A stretch of 64,000 nucleotides of DNA. It comes from Allosphingosinicella deserti. Lineage in GTDB: Bacteria; Pseudomonadota; Alphaproteobacteria; Sphingomonadales; Sphingomonadaceae. The notes under the pieces were generated by a model that saw only the letters and a list, made by a program, of their open reading frames with translations, searched no databases and had not been told where the DNA came from. Positions within the stretch are counted from its first letter, which is position 1. Each line of letters opens with the position of its first letter. The DNA is taken from NCBI RefSeq assembly GCF_003012735.1, contig NZ_PXYI01000002.1, positions 558,001 through 622,000 on the forward strand. Reading direction: 5' to 3'. This document shows, one piece after another, positions 20,011-27,815 of the stretch. A program made the translations under genes and the position numbers.

Positions 20011-20538
20011 TCAACGGAATCGATGGTTGATCCGCACGCCGATCGTGTCGATGCCGGGATTCTGATCGCCCAGCAGGGTGGCGTGGCTGAGATGGACCCA
20101 GCTTGCCTCCGCCGAGGTGCGCGGGCCGAGCCGGAATCCGATCCCGAACTCGGGCGCGAAGAGGATGCGGGAGCCGAAATCGATCCGGTCCGGACCCGGG
20201 CGCCTGGGCCCGCTGTGGACGGCCAGACCGATTCCGGGCCGCAGGTAGATCCTCTTGCCGACCTTCCAGCTCAGTCCGGCCGCGGCGAAGTGCGTGTCGC
20301 CGGCGCTGTTCAGCGAGACGAAGCCGTACGGTGACGGGGATCCGAGTGGTCGCAGGCCACGGATCCGCGCGCCGCGCCAGCCGAGCTGAAGATCGACACC
20401 CTGCTCGACATTGCCGCTGAGGTTGAGCCGTGTCTCGACATCGTGCGCGTAGATGCCGCCGAACAGCTCCTGCGCATCGACCGGAGAGGCCGTGCAGGCG
20501 ACCGTGCCCAAGGCAGCAACGGAAAGGATGCGGACCAT
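20011..20538 (-). CDS. PagL-like acyloxyacyl hydrolase / lipid A 3-O-deacylase homologue
   Basis: The protein has 175 residues with a signal peptide (cleaved near SPVDAQ) and an 8-stranded outer-membrane barrel pattern ending in Phe-Arg. The family active site is His-x-Ser with Glu about 12 residues later. Here HLS is present in SWVHLSHATL, but the expected Glu region reads NPGIDTIGVRI, giving Asp. PagL removes an acyl chain from lipid A. Sphingomonads generally carry glycosphingolipids in place of LPS, so the natural substrate is unclear. Confidence 0.75.
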   Translation of the reverse strand: MVRILSVAALGTVACTASPVDAQELFGGIYAHDVETRLNLSGNVEQGVDLQLGWRGARIRGLRPLGSPSPYGFVSLNSAGDTHFAAAGLSWKVGKRIYLRPGIGLAVHSGPRRPGPDRIDFGSRILFAPEFGIGFRLGPRTSAEASWVHLSHATLLGDQNPGIDTIGVRINHRFR

Positions 20539-20618
20539 CCTGCGTCAACTGCGGCGCGCGGAGGCGGGTTCCGGACCCCAAGCGCGGAACCGCGGCCGAC
20601 GGGCCGGGTTCCTCCCGC

Positions 20619-20807
20619 ATGAGCAGCGACCCTACAGACGGCCAGGCACAACCTGGCCAGGCACCCGGCGACGAAGCCGCGCCCGGCACCCCCGGCACCG
20701 GCGAGAATCTTTGCCGCCATTGTAATGGAACGGGCGAGCATGACGGCACGCCATGCCCGGTCTGCGGCGGATCCGGCAAAGTCATCGAAGGTCTCCCGGG
20801 CGGCTGA
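20619..20807 (+). CDS. Small DnaJ-type zinc-finger protein
   Basis: The protein has 62 residues. After a Gly/Ala/Pro-rich disordered N-terminus of about 30 residues come two CxxCxGxG repeats, CRHCNGTG and CPVCGGSG, matching half of the DnaJ/Hsp40 cysteine-rich domain and predicted to bind one Zn2+. Proteins of this size are usually annotated as molecular chaperone-like or hypothetical. GGAAC-N16-GGTT at 20586-20610 resembles an EcfG promoter but would give an almost leaderless mRNA. Confidence 0.75.
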   Translation: MSSDPTDGQAQPGQAPGDEAAPGTPGTGENLCRHCNGTGEHDGTPCPVCGGSGKVIEGLPGG

Positions 20808-20856
20808 TCGCCAGACAAGATTCATCGTAACCTGTATCAACTCCCTGGTTTTACTT

Positions 20857-20881
20857 GGAACCCTGAGCTTCGCCTCCGGTT
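20857..20881 (+). promoter_or_regulatory. Weak EcfG-like promoter upstream of DUF4142 gene
   Basis: GGAAC at 20857-20861 and GGTT at 20878-20881 are separated by 16 nt. The EcfG consensus is GGAAC-N16/17-CGTT, so one of nine positions differs. It is listed because the downstream gene family is stress-associated and an exact copy of the motif occurs elsewhere in the window. Confidence 0.35.
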
Positions 20882-20989
20882 TGCCGGACGTCGCCAAACC
20901 AAAACCATGTGAAGCGACCTGGGTCGACAGCCAGGGTGAGCGCGCTTATCGCGCTCTCCCGGCGGATACGGGTTGGAGGAGATGACCAG

Positions 20990-21526
20990 ATGATCCGTTC
21001 CCTTTTGCTCGCCGCGTTGGGCGCACTCGCCCTGGCCGCTTGCGCCACGACCGAAGCCGACATGCAGGCCGATGCCGCCGCTGCATCGGGCGACATGACT
21101 CCGACGCAGCGGGGGGCCTATGTCGAGATGGCCGCGGCAAGCGATTTGTTCGAGATCCAGTCGTCGCAACTTGCCGAGAGTCGGGCAACCCGCCCCGAGG
21201 TCAAGGAATTTGCGCGGATGCTGATCCAGCACCATCAGCAGACGACCGCCCAGCTGACCGCCGCCGCGACGGCCGCAGGCACGCCGCCGAGCCCCGATCT
21301 GATGCCGATGCAGGCGCAGATGATGGGCGAGCTGCGCAATGCGTCGGGCGCGGATTTCGACAGCGTCTATCTTCGCCAGCAGGTGCCGGCCCATGAAATG
21401 GCGCTGGCCCTGCACAGCAATTACGCAAGCAGCGGCGACACCGAGGCGCTGCGCGCAGTCGCCACCGCGGCCGTGCCGATCATCCAGCAGCACCTCGACC
21501 GCGCGCGTCAGCTCCAGGGCGGATAA
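20990..21526 (+). CDS. DUF4142 lipoprotein
   Basis: The protein has 178 residues with lipobox LALAAC after MIRSLLLAALGA. The mature domain is a ferritin-like helical bundle: AYVEMAAASDLFEIQSSQLAESRATRPEVKEFARMLIQHHQQTT, typical of DUF4142. The start is ATG 20990 with GGAGGA about 10 nt upstream. Homologues are often induced by general stress. A weak EcfG-like match (GGAAC at 20857, N16, GGTT) lies about 105 nt upstream. Confidence 0.88.
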   Translation: MIRSLLLAALGALALAACATTEADMQADAAAASGDMTPTQRGAYVEMAAASDLFEIQSSQLAESRATRPEVKEFARMLIQHHQQTTAQLTAAATAAGTPPSPDLMPMQAQMMGELRNASGADFDSVYLRQQVPAHEMALALHSNYASSGDTEALRAVATAAVPIIQQHLDRARQLQGG

Positions 21527-21644
21527 GCATGATCGGGTCAGGCTGCATCAGCCTGATCCTTGGATCGTGCTCTCGTCATTGGTTTGGAGCCTGATCCGCA
21601 GCTTAGGTCGGAGCCGAGCGCTCCAACTTAACATGATCAGGCTC
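21527..21644. repeat. Two linked inverted repeats built on TGATCAGGCT
   Basis: The first imperfect palindrome (21527-21570) pairs GCATGATC with GATCGTGC and GTCAGGCTG with CAGCCTGATC. The second pairs GAGCCTGATC (21587) with GATCAGGCTC (21635). They start immediately after the DUF4142 stop. The same 10-mer is used in several orientations, as in dispersed intergenic palindromic repeats. Confidence 0.6.
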
Positions 21645-21655
21645 TGCGCCGGCAC

Positions 21656-21694
21656 AAAGAGAAAGGGCCCCCGCATCGCGGAGGCCCTTTCTTC
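21656..21694. terminator. Bidirectional terminator between DUF4142 gene and rplQ
   Basis: GAAAGGGCC...GGCCCTTTC stem (21661-21691), with A-rich sequence on the left and T-rich on the right, so it can serve the plus-strand DUF4142 gene and the minus-strand rplQ. Confidence 0.78.
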
Positions 21695-21724
21695 ATTCCC
21701 GAACGGTCCGTTCGGACCGAGGCC

Positions 21725-22147
21725 TCAGGCCGCTTCGTCATACTCGTCGGCGCCCTGCACCGGACCCGAATCCTGGCCCTTGGCGGAGACGTCGCGGTCG
21801 ACGAACTCGATGATCGCCATCGGCGCCGCGTCGGAAGCGCGGATGCCGGCCTTGATCACGCGGGTATAGCCGCCGGCACGGTCGGCGTAGCGCGGCGCAA
21901 GCGTGTCGAACAGCTTGACGAGCTGGGTGTCGTCGAGCAGCCGCGCATGCGCGAGGCGGCGGTTGGAAAGGCCGCCCTTCTTGGCGAGCGTGACCAGCTT
22001 CTCGACATAAGGACGAAGCTCCTTCGCCTTGGCGACGGTGGTGGTGATCTGCTCGTGCTTGATCAGCGCGGCAGCCATGTTCCTGAACAGGGCGGCGCGG
22101 TGGCTGGAGGTGCGCTGGAGCTTACGTCCGGCAACGCGGTGACGCAT
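21725..22147 (-). CDS. rplQ: 50S ribosomal protein L17
   Basis: The protein has 140 residues. The N-terminus [56 protein letters not shown] is the L17 signature. It is the last gene of the rpsM-rpsK-rpoA-rplQ group, as in most bacteria. It has an alphaproteobacterial acidic C-terminal tail (about 20 residues). It is separated from rpoA by an unusually long 532-nt gap. Confidence 0.97.
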   Translation of the reverse strand: MRHRVAGRKLQRTSSHRAALFRNMAAALIKHEQITTTVAKAKELRPYVEKLVTLAKKGGLSNRRLAHARLLDDTQLVKLFDTLAPRYADRAGGYTRVIKAGIRASDAAPMAIIEFVDRDVSAKGQDSGPVQGADEYDEAA

Positions 22148-22351
22148 GGTGACTTCCTTCTTCGTTCGTCCGGACCCCGTGTCAGGTAAATCCGGCCAGG
22201 CTGTCTTGTGGGGGACAGCCCCGACCCCGTTCTCGCCGGGCCGAGGCCCATGCGAAAAGGCGGAGCAATGGCCCCGCCTGTCGCCGGCTCCTCAACAGGA
22301 TTCTACGGCGGGAGTCAAGGGTAGAGCGACCCGCGTGGAGCGCAAGAATAA

Positions 22352-22373
22352 GGGGCCGCCTCGCGGCGGCCCT
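22352..22373 (-). terminator. Second GC-rich hairpin in the rpoA-rplQ gap
   Basis: GGGCCGCC TCGC GGCGGCCC, nearly identical in stem and loop to the terminator just after rpoA (22621-22652), but followed on the minus strand by a less uniform U-stretch (CTTATTCTTG). It lies downstream of the duplicated rpoA tail. Confidence 0.6.
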
Positions 22374-22472
22374 TCGAAAGATCGGTAGAAGAAGCAGAAC
22401 CCGCCCCCTTCTCCCTGACGGTCGAAGGGTGGTGATCCTGGCTGCCGATCCCGCGGATGGGCAGCTTCGGGA

Positions 22473-22515
22473 TCACCCCATGAGCTCCTGCTCGAGCGTC
22501 TTCGCCATCTCTTCG
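22473..22515 (-). pseudogene. Extra copy of the last 13 codons of rpoA
   Basis: On the minus strand this encodes [13 protein letters not shown]-stop, against [13 protein letters not shown]-stop at the real rpoA 3' end (22680-22721). Twelve of 13 residues match, yet 9 of 42 bases differ, and 8 of the 9 differences are synonymous. Similarity stops abruptly at about 22515; the upstream frame is Arg-rich and unrelated to RpoA. A copy of the rpoA terminator hairpin follows. This looks like the leftover 3' end of another rpoA allele, not a functional gene. Confidence 0.75.
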
Positions 22516-22620
22516 CGCCTGCGGCGGCTCACTGCGCAACGTCCCCGCACGGCCGCGCGGGCGCTCGCTCTCCGACGTCCAGCCTCCGGCCGGCCGCCCC
22601 CGAGCACCTCGGATGGCCAC

Positions 22621-22652
22621 GAAAAAGGGCCGCCTCGCGGCGACCCTTTCTT
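22621..22652 (-). terminator. Intrinsic terminator of rpoA
   Basis: On the minus strand AAAGGGTCGCC GCGA GGCGGCCCTTT forms a stem (one G-T pair) followed by TTTTTC. It lies 28 nt after the rpoA stop. It would reduce read-through into rplQ, implying that rplQ needs read-through or its own promoter in the 532-nt gap. Confidence 0.75.
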
Positions 22653-22679
22653 AGGTTCGAATGGGTTCGAGCCGAAGGC

Positions 22680-23744
22680 TCAGCCCATCAATTCCTGTTC
22701 CAACTTCTTGGCCATCTCTTCGATGTTCTCCGGCGGCCAGCCGGGGATGTCCATGCCGAGGCGCAGACCCATCGAGGAGAGCACTTCCTTGATCTCGTTG
22801 AGGCTCTTGCGGCCGAAATTCGGCGTACGGAGCATCTCGGCTTCGGTCTTCTGGACGAGATCGCCGATGTAGATGATGTTGTCGTTCTTGAGGCAATTGG
22901 CCGAACGCACCGACAGTTCGAGCTCGTCGACCTTCTTCAAGAGGTAACGGTTGAGCTGGTTGGCGTCGGTCTCGCCCTCGCCGGCGGAGACGCCCGCCGC
23001 GACACCGGTCGGAACGCTGGTCATGGTCAGGCCTTCGTCGAAGTGAACGAAGAGCTGCAGCTGGTCCTGAAGGATGCGCGCGGCATAAGCGAGCGCGTCG
23101 TCCGGGGTGATCGTGCCGTCGGTCTCGACGGTGATCGTCAGCTTGTCATAGTCCAGCTCCTGGCCGACGCGGGTATTCTCGACCTTGTAGCTGACCTGGC
23201 GGACCGGGCTGTAGAGCGCGTCGACCGGGATCAGGCCGATCGGCGCGTCGGCCGGACGGTTCGAGGCGGCCGGGACATAGCCCTTGCCGGCTTCGACGGT
23301 CAGTTCCATGTTGAGCGTCGCACCGTCGTCGAGATGGCAGAGGACGAGGTCCTTGTTCATCACTTCGATGTCGCCGGTGGTGGTGATCGCGCCGGCGGTG
23401 ACTTCGCCGGGGCCGGTCGCCGACAGCTGCAGACGGCGCGGCTGATCGCCCTCCATCCGCAAAGCGACCTGCTTCACGTTGAGGACGAGGTCGGTGATGT
23501 CCTCGCGAACGCCGGTGAGGCTCGAAAATTCATGCAGCACGCCCTCGATACGGATCGAGGTGACGGCCGCACCCTGGAGCGAGGAGAGGAGGACGCGGCG
23601 CAGCGAGTTGCCGAGCGTCAGGCCAAAACCGCGCTCGAGCGGCTCGGCGACGAACGTCGCCTTGCGCCGCGCGTCGCCGGCGGCGCGCTTCTCGAGTGCG
23701 TTGGGCTTCTTCATTTCCTGCCAGTTCTTAGCGTTGACGGCCAT
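22680..23744 (-). CDS. rpoA: RNA polymerase alpha subunit
   Basis: The protein has 354 residues. The N-terminal assembly domain has [61 protein letters not shown] motifs. The C-terminal domain has [54 protein letters not shown], including the residues that contact UP elements and activators. The gene order after rpsM and rpsK is canonical. An additional diverged copy of its 3' end lies downstream. Confidence 0.98.
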   Translation of the reverse strand: MAVNAKNWQEMKKPNALEKRAAGDARRKATFVAEPLERGFGLTLGNSLRRVLLSSLQGAAVTSIRIEGVLHEFSSLTGVREDITDLVLNVKQVALRMEGDQPRRLQLSATGPGEVTAGAITTTGDIEVMNKDLVLCHLDDGATLNMELTVEAGKGYVPAASNRPADAPIGLIPVDALYSPVRQVSYKVENTRVGQELDYDKLTITVETDGTITPDDALAYAARILQDQLQLFVHFDEGLTMTSVPTGVAAGVSAGEGETDANQLNRYLLKKVDELELSVRSANCLKNDNIIYIGDLVQKTEAEMLRTPNFGRKSLNEIKEVLSSMGLRLGMDIPGWPPENIEEMAKKLEQELMG

Positions 23745-23828
23745 GATCTTCCCTTGGATGCAACGGAGCCGCGGGGACGGTTCCGGATATGAAGGCCGGG
23801 GCGCCGCACGGGCGCCCCGACGAAATCG

Positions 23829-24218
23829 TTACACGCGGCGGCGCTTCGAAGGGCGCACGCCATTGTGCGGGATCGGGGTCACGTCGCGGATCGAAGTGAT
23901 CGTGAAGCCGACCGCCTGGAGGGCGCGGAGCGCGCTCTCGCGGCCGGAACCCGGGCCCTTCACTTCGACTTCCAGGGTGCGCACGCCATGTTCGGCGGCC
24001 TTCTTGCCCGCATCCTCGGCGGCGACCTGGGCCGCGTAGGGAGTCGACTTGCGGCTGCCCTTGAAGCCCATCATCCCGGCCGACGACCAGGCAATCGCAT
24101 TGCCCTGCGCGTCGGTGATGGTGATCATCGTGTTGTTGAAGCTGGCGTTCACGTGCGCGACGCCCGCGGTGATGTTCTTGCGCTCGCGCCGACGAATGCG
24201 CTGAGGTTCGCGTGCCAT
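23829..24218 (-). CDS. rpsK: 30S ribosomal protein S11
   Basis: The protein has 129 residues: [49 protein letters not shown] and the C-terminal signature [21 protein letters not shown] are diagnostic. It binds 16S rRNA in the platform. It lies between rpsM and rpoA with short spacers. Confidence 0.98.
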   Translation of the reverse strand: MAREPQRIRRRERKNITAGVAHVNASFNNTMITITDAQGNAIAWSSAGMMGFKGSRKSTPYAAQVAAEDAGKKAAEHGVRTLEVEVKGPGSGRESALRALQAVGFTITSIRDVTPIPHNGVRPSKRRRV

Positions 24219-24298
24219 GTTCTCTTATCCTACCAAATCTCGTGTGGCGCCGTGCCGCCGTCGAAGGCGCTGCCGGCGGAGCAATCCATCGGGATGGA

Positions 24299-24667
24299 TT
24301 ACTTCTTCTTGCCGGCGATCGGCTTGGCCTTGCCCTTGCGGGTGCGCGCATTGGTGTGCGTGCGCTGGCCGCGGACCGGAAGGCCCTTGCGATGACGCAG
24401 GCCGCGATAGGATGCGAGATCCATCAGCCGCTTGATGTTCATCGCCGTTTCGCGACGAAGATCACCCTCGACCGTGTGGTCGGCGTCGATCGTCTCACGG
24501 ATCTGGAGGACTTCCTGGTCGGAAAGATCCTGCACGCGGCGCTCCGGCGCGATGCCCAGCTTGTTCGCGATTTCCACGGCCTTGGTGCGGCCGATACCGT
24601 GAATGTAGGTGAGCGCGATAACGACGCGCTTGTTGGTCGGGATGTTGACACCCGCAATACGTGCCAT
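24299..24667 (-). CDS. rpsM: 30S ribosomal protein S13
   Basis: The protein has 122 residues from ATG 24667 ([26 protein letters not shown]...), ending in the basic tail [15 protein letters not shown]. It is the first gene of this operon, with its own near-consensus promoter at 24800-24828. secY and adk, which usually precede rpsM, are not adjacent; a divergent yjbQ-like gene lies upstream instead. Confidence 0.97.
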   Translation of the reverse strand: MARIAGVNIPTNKRVVIALTYIHGIGRTKAVEIANKLGIAPERRVQDLSDQEVLQIRETIDADHTVEGDLRRETAMNIKRLMDLASYRGLRHRKGLPVRGQRTHTNARTRKGKAKPIAGKKK

Positions 24668-24799
24668 GTGATGTTTTCTCCTGCTCCACAGGGCGGCTGG
24701 CTGACCGCCCCATCTCAGCGCTTCGTGACTATATCCCGAAACGAGGATAGCCGACGCGCGCAGAAGCGCCGCCGGACGACCGGTTATCGGGATAGGCGG

Positions 24800-24828
24800 C
24801 AAATAGGTGTTGGGAGCGCCTCTGTCAA
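24800..24828 (-). promoter_or_regulatory. Sigma-70-type promoter of the rpsM operon
   Basis: On the minus strand TTGACA (24828-24823), a 17-nt spacer and TATTTG (24805-24800). The -35 is perfect and the spacing ideal. It predicts an mRNA start near 24793, giving a leader of about 125 nt before rpsM, long enough to hold a ribosomal-protein feedback element, although none is recognised. Confidence 0.72.
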
Positions 24829-24895
24829 CGTTCGTGACAGGCGAAGAAGAGCATGAAATCTGGCGCATCCGCGCCGTCCCGTTTAGGGCCGCGCG

Positions 24896-25315
24896 ATGCG
24901 TCAATCAACCGCCTTGATCGAGATCGCGACCGAACGGCAGGGGCTGAAGGAGATCACCGCGTCCGTCCTTCGCTGGGTCGAGGGGCAGGGGGTGGGCGAG
25001 GGCCTGCTCACCCTGTTCTGCCGTCACACGTCCTGCTCGCTGCTCGTCCAGGAGAATGCCGCTCCGGACGCGCGCTCCGACCTCGAGCGCTATTTCGCGA
25101 CGATCGCGCCCGAGGATCCGACGGCCTATGATCATGACGACGAGGGTCCCGACGACATGCCGGCGCATCTGCGTGCCGCACTGACCGCAGTCCAGATCTC
25201 GGTCCCGCTGATCGGCGGACGGCTTGCGCTCGGCACCTGGCAGGGCCTCTATCTCTTCGAGCATCGCCGGCGCCCGCACCGGCGCACCATCGCATTGCAT
25301 CTGCTGGGGGAATGA
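24896..25315 (+). CDS. YjbQ-family protein (UPF0047)
   Basis: The protein has 139 residues. The conserved blocks [36 protein letters not shown], the acidic [23 protein letters not shown] and [19 protein letters not shown] define the family (secondary thiamine-phosphate synthase activity reported for E. coli YjbQ; physiological role unclear). The His and Asp residues expected to bind metal or phosphate are present. One base separates its stop from the next start, so it is in an operon with the YbaK-like gene. Confidence 0.92.
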   Translation: MRQSTALIEIATERQGLKEITASVLRWVEGQGVGEGLLTLFCRHTSCSLLVQENAAPDARSDLERYFATIAPEDPTAYDHDDEGPDDMPAHLRAALTAVQISVPLIGGRLALGTWQGLYLFEHRRRPHRRTIALHLLGE

Positions 25316-25316
25316 C

Positions 25317-25799
25317 ATGAGCCTCGAATCGGTTCGCGCGTGGCTTGCGGCCAACGCGCCCGATCTCCCGATCATCGAAGTCGAAGCGAGCACCGCCACG
25401 GTCGACGAAGCGGCGGCGGCGCTCGGAGTCGAGCCAGGCCGGATCGCCAAGACCCTGGCGGTGCGGGCCGGCGGCGAACCCTTCCTGCTCGTCGCGCGCG
25501 GCGATGCGCGGCTCGACAATCAGAAGGCGAAGGCGGCTTTCGGCGGCCGGCCGCGGATGCTCGGCGCCGAGGAGACGCTCGCGCTGACCAGCCATCCCGT
25601 CGGCGGAGTGTGCCCGTTCGGCCTCGCGGCTCCGGTTCCGGTCTATTGCGATGTCTCGCTTCGGAACTTCGCGATCGTCTATCCGGCTGCCGGATCGCTC
25701 AACAGCTCGGTGGAAGTGTCGCCCGAACGCCTCGCCGCGATCACTGGTGCACAATGGGTCGACGCCTGTCGCTCGCCGCACGTCGATGAAACCGGATGA
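25317..25799 (+). CDS. YbaK/ProX-family aminoacyl-tRNA deacylase
   Basis: The protein has 160 residues. The YbaK/EbsC fold shows TVDEAAAALGVEPGRIAKTLAVRAGGEPFLLVARGDARLDNQKAKAAFG, then the GGVCPFGLAAPVPVYCDVSL loop typical of trans-editing enzymes that hydrolyse misacylated tRNA (Cys-tRNAPro and similar). The catalytic-type Lys in IAKTL is present. It is co-transcribed with the yjbQ-like gene. Confidence 0.88.
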   Translation: MSLESVRAWLAANAPDLPIIEVEASTATVDEAAAALGVEPGRIAKTLAVRAGGEPFLLVARGDARLDNQKAKAAFGGRPRMLGAEETLALTSHPVGGVCPFGLAAPVPVYCDVSLRNFAIVYPAAGSLNSSVEVSPERLAAITGAQWVDACRSPHVDETG

Positions 25800-25918
25800 T
25801 CGTTCCGAACCGGGACGAGCTTGCTGCGATGCAGCAAAGCGCTTCCCTCTGGCACGATGAAGGTCTATGGGACCGCTAAACCTTGCCCCTTGCGGGCACA
25901 CCTCCCATTTGGATCCCC

Positions 25919-27625
25919 ATGCCCTTCAGCCATTTGCCCCCGCTTCTCGCGGAAGCCCTATCCGCGCGCGGTTATTCCGCCCCGACGCCCGTTCAGGCCG
26001 CCGTTCTCGAGAACGACGCGGACGGACGCGATCTCATCGTGTCGGCCCAGACCGGATCCGGCAAGACCGTTGCCTTCGGCCTCGCCATGGCGCCGCAGCT
26101 GCTCGAGGAGAGCGGCGCGCTGCCATTCATCCGCGAGCCGCTCGCTCTGGTGATCGCGCCGACCCGCGAGCTTGCGCTTCAGGTCAGCCGCGAGCTGATC
26201 TGGCTCTACGGCAAGGCCGGGGCGCGGATCGCAACCTGCGTCGGCGGCATGGATGCCTCGAAGGAGCGGCGCAGCCTTTCCCAGGGTGCGCATGTCGTCG
26301 TCGGCACGCCCGGCCGCCTGCGCGACCATCTCGAGCGCGGCGCGCTCGATCTGTCGCAGCTGCGGGTCGCCGTGCTCGACGAAGCGGACGAGATGCTCGA
26401 CATGGGCTTCCGCGAGGATCTCGAGGAAATTCTCGACGCGACTCCGGAAGGCCGGCGAACCCTGCTCTTCTCGGCGACCATGCCGAAGCCGATCGTCGCG
26501 CTGGCCAAGCGCTACCAGAAGGATGCCTTGCGCATCTCGACGGTGGGCGAGGATCGCGGCCATGGCGACATCGCTTATCAGGCCGTGACGGTGGCACCGG
26601 CCGACATCGAAAATGCGGTGGTCAATCTGCTTCGCTTCCACGAAGCGGAATCGGCGATGCTGTTCTGCGCCACCCGCGACAATGTCCGCCGGCTCCATGC
26701 GAGCCTGATCGAGCGCGGCTTTGCCGCCGTCGCGCTGTCCGGCGAGCACAGCCAGAGCGAGCGCAACCATGCGATGCAGGCGTTGCGCGATCGCCGCGCG
26801 CGCGTCTGCGTCGCCACCGACGTCGCCGCCCGCGGAATCGATCTTCCGACCCTCAGCCTCGTCATCCACGTCGAGCTGCCGCGCGACGCCGAGACGCTGC
26901 AGCACCGTTCGGGACGCACCGGCCGCGCGGGCAAGAAGGGCACGGCGGTGCTGCTCGTCCCCTATCAGCGCCGCAAGCGGGTCGACATGATGCTGCGCGG
27001 CGCCAAGATCGCGGCCGAGTGGATCCAGCCGCCGACTCCGGAGGATATCCGCCGCAACGATCGGACCCGCTTGCTCGAAGCCCTGCTCGAGCCGGCCGAA
27101 TATGACGACGAGGATCGCGAGGTCGCGCAGAAGCTGCTCGCCGAGCGCAGCCCGGAGGACATCGCCGCGGCGCTCGTCCGCGCCCATCGCGCCCGCATGC
27201 CGGCGCCCGAGGAACTTGCCGACCAGCAGGTGGGCGGCGATCAGGAACGGCAGAAGGAGCATCGTCAGGGCTTCGAGGACACCGTCTGGTTCCGGATGGA
27301 CATCGGCCGCCGCCACAATGCCGATCCGCGCTGGCTGCTGCCTTTGCTCTGCCGCCGCGGCCACATCACCCGCAACGAGATCGGTGCCATCCGCATCGCC
27401 CCGAACGAGACTGCGTTCGAAATCCCGCGGGCGGCCGCACGCCGCTTCGCCGAGGCGGTGAAGCGCACCGCCGGCGGCGATCCCGACGGCGAGGGCGCGA
27501 TCCAGATCGAAGCGATGAACGGAACGCCCCGCGACGCGGCCAAGCAGAATCGCCGCGAAGGACCCCCGCCGGCCCGCCACAAGGCCAAGCCCGCCTACAA
27601 GGCAAAGCCCCACCGGCCGCGCTGA
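25919..27625 (+). CDS. DEAD-box RNA helicase with DbpA-like RNA-binding domain
   Basis: The protein has 568 residues. Helicase motifs in order: AQTGSGKT (I), APTRELA (Ia), TPGRL (Ib), LDEADEMLDMG (II), SAT (III), and HRSGRTGRAG (VI), within about residues 1-375. A helical linker leads to a C-terminal DbpA-type RNA-binding domain (WFRMDIGRRHNADPRWLLPLLCRRGHITRNEIGAIRI, about 460-525) and a basic tail. This architecture fits DeaD/CsdA or DbpA-like enzymes acting in ribosome assembly and RNA turnover. ATG 25919 is chosen; an in-frame ATG 12 codons upstream is possible. Confidence 0.92.
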   Translation: MPFSHLPPLLAEALSARGYSAPTPVQAAVLENDADGRDLIVSAQTGSGKTVAFGLAMAPQLLEESGALPFIREPLALVIAPTRELALQVSRELIWLYGKAGARIATCVGGMDASKERRSLSQGAHVVVGTPGRLRDHLERGALDLSQLRVAVLDEADEMLDMGFREDLEEILDATPEGRRTLLFSATMPKPIVALAKRYQKDALRISTVGEDRGHGDIAYQAVTVAPADIENAVVNLLRFHEAESAMLFCATRDNVRRLHASLIERGFAAVALSGEHSQSERNHAMQALRDRRARVCVATDVAARGIDLPTLSLVIHVELPRDAETLQHRSGRTGRAGKKGTAVLLVPYQRRKRVDMMLRGAKIAAEWIQPPTPEDIRRNDRTRLLEALLEPAEYDDEDREVAQKLLAERSPEDIAAALVRAHRARMPAPEELADQQVGGDQERQKEHRQGFEDTVWFRMDIGRRHNADPRWLLPLLCRRGHITRNEIGAIRIAPNETAFEIPRAAARRFAEAVKRTAGGDPDGEGAIQIEAMNGTPRDAAKQNRREGPPPARHKAKPAYKAKPHRPR

Positions 27626-27638
27626 GACCCGCCGTATT

Positions 27639-27781
27639 GTCCCCTACCCAGCGGGGAGGGGCTAGGGGTGGGGAGGAGCGAGGCTGCTCGATGCAGCCGA
27701 GCAAGTAGCGGCGTCCTCAGCCACATCGAGGGGCTTCGGCCGCGCCCCACCCCTCAATCCCCTCGCCAAAGGGGGAGGGAC
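27639..27781. repeat. Palindromic intergenic repeat (C-rich family)
   Basis: The left arm (27639-27673, CCCCTACCCAGCGGGGAGGG then a GGGGTGGGG run) and the right arm (27744-27781, CCCCACCCCTCAATCCCCTC then GGGGGAGGGA) are inverted about a spacer of about 70 nt. The repeat fills the gap between the convergent helicase and MFS genes. Related arms occur at 61880-62015. Confidence 0.65.
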
Positions 27782-27815
27782 GGTTCGAGAGAGAGGGAGG
27801 CTGAGCGGCACCCCC

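Noticed and set aside
22315-22620. 101-codon minus-strand frame in the rpoA-rplQ gap
   Set aside because: Its composition is Arg/Gly-rich, it crosses two hairpins, and it is in a different frame from the rpoA tail copy. No family similarity.
22651-22680. tRNA-like sequence suggested by GGTTCGA repeats
   Set aside because: No acceptor or anticodon stems can be formed around it; it is the spacer between rpoA and its terminator.
27639-27781. CRISPR or IS remnant in the C-rich intergenic repeat
   Set aside because: There is one inverted pair only, with no regularly spaced direct repeats, transposase remnant or target-site duplication.
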